DNA of 32,257 nucleotides from Micavibrio sp. (GTDB lineage Bacteria; Pseudomonadota; Alphaproteobacteria; Micavibrionales; Micavibrionaceae), in NCBI GenBank assembly GCA_027075555.1, contig JALTAZ010000129.1:1-32257 (forward strand), written 5' to 3'. Every line of letters begins with the position of its first letter. Within the stretch, counting starts at the first letter, position 1. Below the pieces are notes generated by a model, which did not search any database, had not been told where the DNA came from, and saw nothing but the letters and a program-made list of their open reading frames with translations. The translations under genes and the position numbers were made by a program. Below are positions 25,984-32,257 of the stretch, one piece after another.

Positions 25984-28470
25984 TTAATTATCTTGTACTA
26001 CGCACGGGCAACCACTCCAAATGCTGTATTTTGCGCCAGCAAATGCATGACATAAAGTCGCAGGAGGTGATCCGCATGAACATGTATCACCTTTGGGAAC
26101 TCCATAAGCGAAATCTTCAAGGGTTGGAGATCCAGTTGGTGCCTGCCATGCACAGCTATCGCAGTTATTGGCGATAAGATCCCATTCTGATTGTGGTTCC
26201 CAGTCGCCTAGCCCGCCATTTAATGTACAATCCCATTCTTTTTTATAAATAATCCCTGAACCTTGCTGACCAGTAGGGCATGATAAAGTTACATTTTCTG
26301 TTAGTGAAGAGTCACAGGTACATGCAGGGATTGGGCTATATGGCGTTGGGCTTCCCCAGCTTCCAGGATCAGGAAGACCTCCTGTGCTTGTTCCAGGGCA
26401 TACCCAATCTTGAGTGCTAAGAGTTGCCACTCCTGTTTCGTTTCCTCCTGTCCAGCTCCAGCTATTTGTAAGACCTGTTGGGCAATAAGTTCTGTTAACA
26501 ATTTGAGACTTACTTGGACATGCACACTGAGACGTATCTATATTGCTTGGGGTCGTATCTGTAACAGGAACTCCTGAAACACAGTTGATGTCAAATGTTT
26601 TTATAACTGTTCCAGTTAAACCTGTTGTTCCCGAAGTTCCATTAACTTCGTCATAATAAGAGTTACAGCTTTGGTTAATTGTCGTTGTACCAGAAGCACA
26701 TGCACAAAATGCATCGGAGGTTAATATATTTGTCCATTGGTGGCTGGTTTGGGGGCAGGTATGTTTTTCTATGATTATTCTATTTCCTGATAACCCACCA
26801 GGGCAACTTGTTACGCGGGCTCTATAATCTTCACGACACCAGCAATCATGGTTATATTGATTATTATTGGGATCAGTAGTTGAGTCATTCCAAGTTTCCG
26901 CAGGCCAAGGTGATGATCCTGATACAGGATTACTTGGATATGATGACCAAGGGTGATTTTTTTCATGAGCTCTGACCGAGTTAGTGCTAAAAGTTCCGTT
27001 TGTGCACAGCCACGCATCGCGAACTTGCGAATCTGCTGGACTGGTATCACAATTGACAATTGTTCTTGGCTGTAAATTGATTAAATTTATAATAGATTTT
27101 ATTTGATTTGGGTTAGTTAATACCGAAATAATCGACGAAAAATATGAAGCGTCATAATTTGTAATTTTACGACATTCCCCGGTATATGTAGTTGCATACG
27201 CACCATCAATAGCAGCAGGAACATTAACTGTATCGCCGCATGTTGCTGTTCTTGTTGTTGAATCACAGCTCGCTCCGGGAAGGGTTGCACATACAATATT
27301 TCCATTATCAATTTCGCTTATAAATTGGTTGTCCGCACAAGTTACAAAAATCTCATCAGAACAAACAAGATCGTTATTTTCTATTGCTACCATATAATCA
27401 CCAGAAGATGAATTATTACAGCTCATTCCTGTTCCAGTCGTTGTTACAATACACTGATCCGATCCACCACTACAATCAAGAGTTCCTGCTATTAGCTCAG
27501 GTCTAAAGCAATTTCCTGTGCTTTCATCACATATTTGCTCAGAATAAAAATTCTGAGATGATCTAATTATACCTGATCTTGATGTTGATCCTACGGTCTT
27601 AACTAACGCAGCTTCTTCGCCGGCAAGATTATCGGTTATATTGGCGCCAATAGCTGAGCTATTGGTATTTTTCAGGGTAATGGCCTCTGCTTGAGCTTCT
27701 GATTCCTGCCATTCTGATTCTTGTACTGGGCTAAAGAAATTTATTCGGTCATCAAATGTTATTGCATCGTAATCACCAGAGGCAAAAACAGTATCAGCAT
27801 CACAATTTTCCTGTTCGGCAAGTGATCCTAATGTACAATTTTCAGAAATTATTCCAGCTCTTGTATAGGCTCCATATTTATTTTTACCATGAGAAATAAT
27901 AACAAAATGGGCACTATTGGGGGGAGAAACTAATGATTGTGCAGGATTATTCTTGTCAACAATATTGATTCCACCCCCATTAGAGTTATATGTCGTATTG
28001 CTTGTTAAGGGTAGCGTTACGGCATAAGTTATCCTACTTAGTGAAGAATCATAAGCTTGTTTTTCTGTAAGATTAAGTATCTTAAAGGGTACAGTTCCAA
28101 CAAGAATATTTACCCCTGATCCATTTGAATAAGTGCAAATACCACCAGAGCATGTTCCAGGGGCAGGAGCGCTTGTCTGGCAATTGCTTAGCTCATGACC
28201 ATAATCAATATCCCCAGGGACAGCGGTCACTGACGCGGGGCATGGGTATCTTCCATAAACATTGCGAAAGCCACCAATAGCAAATTTAATATCATCAATA
28301 TTATATTCGGTTTCATTCCAGTCTTTATTTACGCGATATTGATGATACATCTGGATAGCCGGCGTCATAATAAGCCCGACTAGCAACAATACAAGAGCAA
28401 TTTCAATAAGGGTAAAACCCGATTGATGTTCATTGCTTATTAATGTCATTTCTTTCCCTATGGCGCGCAT
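25984..28470 (-). CDS. large prepilin-like protein with C-terminal Cys-rich repeats (828 aa)
   Basis: 'QSGFTLIEIALVLLLVGLIMTPAIQMY' prepilin signal; 'YPCPA', 'SHGKNKYGAYT'; C-terminal CxC...CPxG...C repeats. Confidence 0.85.
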   Translation of the reverse strand: MRAIGKEMTLISNEHQSGFTLIEIALVLLLVGLIMTPAIQMYHQYRVNKDWNETEYNIDDIKFAIGGFRNVYGRYPCPASVTAVPGDIDYGHELSNCQTSAPAPGTCSGGICTYSNGSGVNILVGTVPFKILNLTEKQAYDSSLSRITYAVTLPLTSNTTYNSNGGGINIVDKNNPAQSLVSPPNSAHFVIISHGKNKYGAYTRAGIISENCTLGSLAEQENCDADTVFASGDYDAITFDDRINFFSPVQESEWQESEAQAEAITLKNTNSSAIGANITDNLAGEEAALVKTVGSTSRSGIIRSSQNFYSEQICDESTGNCFRPELIAGTLDCSGGSDQCIVTTTGTGMSCNNSSSGDYMVAIENNDLVCSDEIFVTCADNQFISEIDNGNIVCATLPGASCDSTTRTATCGDTVNVPAAIDGAYATTYTGECRKITNYDASYFSSIISVLTNPNQIKSIINLINLQPRTIVNCDTSPADSQVRDAWLCTNGTFSTNSVRAHEKNHPWSSYPSNPVSGSSPWPAETWNDSTTDPNNNQYNHDCWCREDYRARVTSCPGGLSGNRIIIEKHTCPQTSHQWTNILTSDAFCACASGTTTINQSCNSYYDEVNGTSGTTGLTGTVIKTFDINCVSGVPVTDTTPSNIDTSQCACPSKSQIVNRTYCPTGLTNSWSWTGGNETGVATLSTQDWVCPGTSTGGLPDPGSWGSPTPYSPIPACTCDSSLTENVTLSCPTGQQGSGIIYKKEWDCTLNGGLGDWEPQSEWDLIANNCDSCAWQAPTGSPTLEDFAYGVPKGDTCSCGSPPATLCHAFAGAKYSIWSGCPCVVQDN

Positions 28471-29732
28471 ATTAAGCCTCCGCTTGCATCAATTCCTATT
28501 GCACTTTTTCCGATTACGGCACAATTTTGATTGCTAAAAGTTGATGATGGTACATCTATTACTTCATCACATGTAACTGCGCTATTACCGATAGCAGTTA
28601 CTACTCTATTTATACTTGTTGAAGTATCTCTACAATCCATGCTTGGTACTGCTGTTGGCGCAGTTATTAAATTTGGAGAAAAACAATCACTTGAATCATT
28701 ACATATATCAGCAGTGATGATATTGCCATCGGGGCTTCCTCCACCTGTTGGTTCTGCTCTTACTGATCCTACTACATCAAGCGCATATTCAGGATTTGCT
28801 GTTCCAATTCCAACTCTAGTAGCTAATGTCATTGCATAGTTCATGCTATTTTCATTTTTAAACCAAGTCGTTATGGGAGGAGCTTCTTGTGCCATGGTCC
28901 AGTCATCGAAATAATTAGCTCCGAATGTATCAGATCTGATAGATGCATCATTATCAGGGTTTTCATCAATGAAAAATACATTGTCAAAATTACAATTTTC
29001 ATATTCATATCCACTTGAAGCATCGCCACAGGTCGTTGTTTCAATTCCATCTTTGGTATAGCCGCCATTACCGTTATATCCTGTAGAAAATATAAAAATG
29101 TCATATAAGCTACTAATTTGGTTTGGAATTCCATCTTCTGCACCCAGAGCAACTAATACGGGATCATCAGCGCCCATAATTCTAATTTGACCGGCATTTG
29201 TTACATATGTAGTGTTGTCGGTCTGAGTTTGTGTAACCGCATATATTAATTTATTACCCCAATAATCTAGAGCTTCTTCTTGTGGCATTCCTAACGTAGC
29301 AAAAGGTATTCCACCAATAATTATCGCATCTGTCCCATTGCTGGTTTTACAAATGCCTTCCGTAGTTTTCCAAGCAGGGTCTGTGCATAATTTTACATTG
29401 GAAATGGTGCAATCTCCAGATACACCAAAATTTGTATCGCCTTCACCAAGAATCAAGCTAGCAGGGCATGGATACGCTCCATTTCCTGCTTCGAAATATT
29501 GATTTATACCATCTATTGAATTTTGAATTGCGCCATAATTGACTTGGCGAATTTTTTTAACGACTTCGTATTTTTGAGCTTGAATAATAGGCATTATAAT
29601 CAACCCTAAAACAATCAAGCCTATGGCTGCCTCAACTAGAGAAAGTCCATCTTCCTTTAAAATTGATTGTTTTATTTTGTTTAATAATACGCCAGAAATA
29701 CCAAAATAATTGGTACTCACCTTATCTTTCAT
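28458..29732 (-). CDS. prepilin-like surface protein with VGIGT motif
   Basis: 'EDGLSLVEAAIGLIVLGLIIMPIIQAQK' prepilin signal after a long leader; 'YPCPA', 'RVGIGTANPEYALDVVGSVRAEP'. Confidence 0.83.
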   Translation of the reverse strand: MKDKVSTNYFGISGVLLNKIKQSILKEDGLSLVEAAIGLIVLGLIIMPIIQAQKYEVVKKIRQVNYGAIQNSIDGINQYFEAGNGAYPCPASLILGEGDTNFGVSGDCTISNVKLCTDPAWKTTEGICKTSNGTDAIIIGGIPFATLGMPQEEALDYWGNKLIYAVTQTQTDNTTYVTNAGQIRIMGADDPVLVALGAEDGIPNQISSLYDIFIFSTGYNGNGGYTKDGIETTTCGDASSGYEYENCNFDNVFFIDENPDNDASIRSDTFGANYFDDWTMAQEAPPITTWFKNENSMNYAMTLATRVGIGTANPEYALDVVGSVRAEPTGGGSPDGNIITADICNDSSDCFSPNLITAPTAVPSMDCRDTSTSINRVVTAIGNSAVTCDEVIDVPSSTFSNQNCAVIGKSAIGIDASGGLICAP

Positions 29733-29892
29733 GAAGATTCACCAAATTTTTTCAAAATCTCAAAACTAACCAAGCTAGATATTATCATAGTTTTAGTTAA
29801 AATTTTATGAAAGTGGGTAATGAAGGTTTTAAACAGCTAATACCATTTTGGTTTATTTCAATAATCAGGGCAAAAAAACTCTCAAATAACTA

Positions 29893-30405
29893 TCAAATAA
29901 TTTTTAGATCTACGGCTTCACGCCCCTTATCTACAATTTTCAGAGTAACTCGCACTCTTTGACCTGCTTCAAGGCCATCCATTTCCAACTTATCTAATAA
30001 CGTCTTATGTATAAAAACATCTTTCATGCCATCATCGGGAATTATGAAACCAAATCCTTTTTCAGGCTTGTACCATTTAACTATCCCCCCCATGGTCACA
30101 GTGCCTGTTTCCTCGTCCATTTCAGGCATAGTGCTTAGATTCCCTTTATCAATTACTTCAACCACTTCCCTTACTTGCCGCCCTTTATCACCATTAAATA
30201 CCTTGCACATTAAAATTGCACCTTCTCCAATTGAGTGAAGACCTGCTTGTTGTAGCGTTGTAATATGCAAAAAGGCATCATAGGATTCATCTTCGGGCAT
30301 AAGAAAACCAAAGCCTTTAGCTCCATTAAACCATTTAAGATGTAATCTATCTAAGGATATATTTTCTTCGGGGGAGGTAGATTCATGAACATTATTTTGC
30401 AACAT
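29893..30405 (-). CDS. cold-shock protein with two cold-shock domains
   Basis: 'LKWFNGAKGFGFLMPEDESYDAFLHITTL' and 'VKWYKPEKGFGFIIPDDGMKDVFIHKTLL'. Confidence 0.94.
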   Translation of the reverse strand: MLQNNVHESTSPEENISLDRLHLKWFNGAKGFGFLMPEDESYDAFLHITTLQQAGLHSIGEGAILMCKVFNGDKGRQVREVVEVIDKGNLSTMPEMDEETGTVTMGGIVKWYKPEKGFGFIIPDDGMKDVFIHKTLLDKLEMDGLEAGQRVRVTLKIVDKGREAVDLKII

Positions 30406-30507
30406 ATAAAACGCCTTTACTTAGTGGGGTACTTAACTGAATAGTTACTCAAGTGGACGGAACATAGAAAATTCCACGCTAATAATGCCCCATTTTTTAT
30501 ATAAAAT

Positions 30508-30549
30508 CCAGAGTATTTTTTTATCCTTATTACCAGAGTATGTTTTTTT
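30508..30549. repeat. direct repeat CCAGAGTATnTTTTTT, about 25 bp apart
   Basis: ccagagtattttttt at 30508 and ccagagtatgttttttt at 30533. Confidence 0.6.
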
Positions 30550-30586
30550 AAAGAGTATATTGTAGTTATAATAAGGTCATTATTTA

Positions 30587-30595
30587 TGATATAAT
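30587..30595 (+). promoter_or_regulatory. putative extended -10 promoter of the acyl-CoA ligase gene
   Basis: TGATATAAT (TGn-TATAAT), 25 bp upstream of ATG 30621. Confidence 0.45.
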
Positions 30596-30620
30596 TTTTC
30601 CGGTTAATTAAGGGATATAT

Positions 30621-32257
30621 ATGTCAGATATTCAACATTTATGGATTGAAAATTATCCCGATATTCTTGAGTGGGATATTGGAATAGAGGCTAAACCAGC
30701 CTTTTATATGTTACAAAGTGCCGCTGATAGATTTCCAAAAAATCCAGCTTTTGACTTCTTGGGAAAAAAATATAATTGGTCTGAAATATATGGTATGGCA
30801 AAGAAATTTGCCAAAGGATTGCAGGATAAAGGCATTAAAAAAGGCGATAATGTTGGGGTATTTCTGCCTAATAGTCCTTATTTTGTAATATCATATTATG
30901 GTGTTTTAATGACTGGGGCTACGGTTGTTAATCTAAATCCTTTATATGCAGATAATGAATTATATAACATTATAGAAGATAGCGAAATCGAAGTTGTTAT
31001 ATCTTTGGATTTAAAATTATTGCATAATAAAATGGTAAAGATGCTGCATGCTACGCGTCTTAATCATCTGATAGTATGCAAATTTATTGATATATTGCCT
31101 TTTCCAAAGAATATTCTATTTCCTATATTTAAACGCTCTGATATGGCATATGTAAAAGCCGGTAAACACATTTCTTATTTCCATGATATTATTGATAATA
31201 ATGGCGGAATAGAAATCCCCGAGATTGATCCAGAAAATGATATCGCTATTTTGCAATATACAGGTGGAACAACAGGAACTCCTAAGGGGGCAATGCTTAC
31301 TCATAAAAATGTGTATTCTAATGCTATGCAGGCAAAGGAATGGTTTTATAAAGTTGAGGAAGGAAAGGATAAAATGCTAGGGGTGTTGCCTTTTTTTCAT
31401 GTATTTGCCATGACCGCAGTTATGAATTTTAGTGTTATAAACGGTCTTGAAATAATTGCCCTACCAAGATTTGAGCTAAAAGATGCTTTGAAGTTAATTC
31501 ATAAGAAGAAAATTACACTCTTTCCCGCTGTGCCAGCAATTTATAGTGCGATAAATAACTCTTCTTATTGTGATAAATATGATTTATCATCTCTAAGATT
31601 TTGCTTGTCGGGGGGGGCTCCTTTACCTGTAGAGGTAAAACGTAAATTTGAGGAAAAGACAAGTTGCGTTGTGATTGAGGGCTATGGTCTTACAGAAAGC
31701 TCTCCTGTTGTGTGCGCAAATCCGATTGAGGGAGAGAATAAGCCAGCTTCTATTGGCTTGCCCTTTCCTGCAACCATTATTGAGATCATAGATAGGAAAG
31801 ATCGCAAAACTCCAATGCCAATTGGCAAACGCGGAGAGCTGTGTATTCGCGGCCCTCAAGTTATGAAGGGTTATTGGAAAAAACCCAAGGCTACAAAAGA
31901 TGTTTTGCGTAAAACAGTAGAGGGGGATTTACGCCTTCATACTGGCGATGTGGCAATAATGGATGAGCAAGGTTATGTTTTTATTGTTGATCGTATGAAA
32001 GATATGATAATTACTAACGGTTACAACGTGTATCCGCGCAATGTTGAAGAGGCAATATATCAGCACCCTAATGTAGAAGAATGCATCGTCGCAGGAATTC
32101 CCGATCAAAGTCGCGGTGAAATTGTTAAGGCTTGGATTAAGCTTCGTCAGGGGTGTAAGCTTACAAATGAAGATTTGAAAAAGTTTTTGAGAGATAAAAT
32201 CTCGCCTATGGAAATACCAAAGCGTATAGAATTTCGTGATGAGCCATTGCCCAAAAC
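30621..32257 (+). CDS. fadD: long-chain fatty-acid-CoA ligase (AMP-binding), 3' truncated by window end
   Basis: Open frame, absent from track because no stop in window: MSDIQHLWIENYPDILEWDIGIEAKPAFYMLQSAADRFP..., 'ILQYTGGTTGTPKGAMLTHKN', 'VIEGYGLTESSPVV', 'LHTGDVAIMDEQGYVFIVDRMKDMIITNGYNVYPRNVEEAI'. Confidence 0.9.
   Translation, partial: MSDIQHLWIENYPDILEWDIGIEAKPAFYMLQSAADRFPKNPAFDFLGKKYNWSEIYGMAKKFAKGLQDKGIKKGDNVGVFLPNSPYFVISYYGVLMTGATVVNLNPLYADNELYNIIEDSEIEVVISLDLKLLHNKMVKMLHATRLNHLIVCKFIDILPFPKNILFPIFKRSDMAYVKAGKHISYFHDIIDNNGGIEIPEIDPENDIAILQYTGGTTGTPKGAMLTHKNVYSNAMQAKEWFYKVEEGKDKMLGVLPFFHVFAMTAVMNFSVINGLEIIALPRFELKDALKLIHKKKITLFPAVPAIYSAINNSSYCDKYDLSSLRFCLSGGAPLPVEVKRKFEEKTSCVVIEGYGLTESSPVVCANPIEGENKPASIGLPFPATIIEIIDRKDRKTPMPIGKRGELCIRGPQVMKGYWKKPKATKDVLRKTVEGDLRLHTGDVAIMDEQGYVFIVDRMKDMIITNGYNVYPRNVEEAIYQHPNVEECIVAGIPDQSRGEIVKAWIKLRQGCKLTNEDLKKFLRDKISPMEIPKRIEFRDEPLPK

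Noticed and set aside
1-32257. CRISPR arrays, transposases, integrases, toxin-antitoxin or phage genes
   Set aside because: No regularly spaced repeat array and no recognisable recombinase or phage structural gene; the VGIGT motif alone is not evidence for a prophage because it is fused to prepilin N-termini.

Overview
AT-rich alphaproteobacterial chromosomal window; GcrA, an Rsh-family RelA/SpoT and the acpS-lepB-rnc-era block place it. Left to right: a tRNA-Gly(GCC); a tandem UspA protein coupled to a bacterial PH-domain protein; a Wzx/Wzy-type exopolysaccharide locus (GT2, Wzy-like polymerase, PslG/GH39-like glycosidase and Wzx flippase on +; Wza, an OM beta-barrel, a Wzz/GumC-like protein and a CpsD-like ATPase on -); a CnoX-like thioredoxin-TPR protein, Trm112 and leuA; a minus-strand NYN/UDG/methyltransferase group; rpoZ-rsh-DUF2062-acpS-lepB-rnc-era-gcrA; three tandem prepilin-like proteins with modular Cys-rich C-termini; a double cold-shock-domain protein; and a 3'-truncated acyl-CoA ligase. 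The ORF track missed three coding features: Trm112 (59 aa), a 19-aa Leu-rich leader peptide upstream of leuA, and the truncated acyl-CoA ligase. Observations most worth follow-up: (1) the trio of prepilin-like paralogs with shared modules and divergent tips; (2) the leuA leader peptide (LLLLNILL) with mutually exclusive RNA pairings; (3) a ~100-120 bp dispersed inverted-repeat element, present twice, both times between convergent genes; (4) a perfect 11-bp dyad and a DnaA-box match upstream of gcrA; (5) the EPS locus, which has a single glycosyltransferase and no priming transferase in the window.
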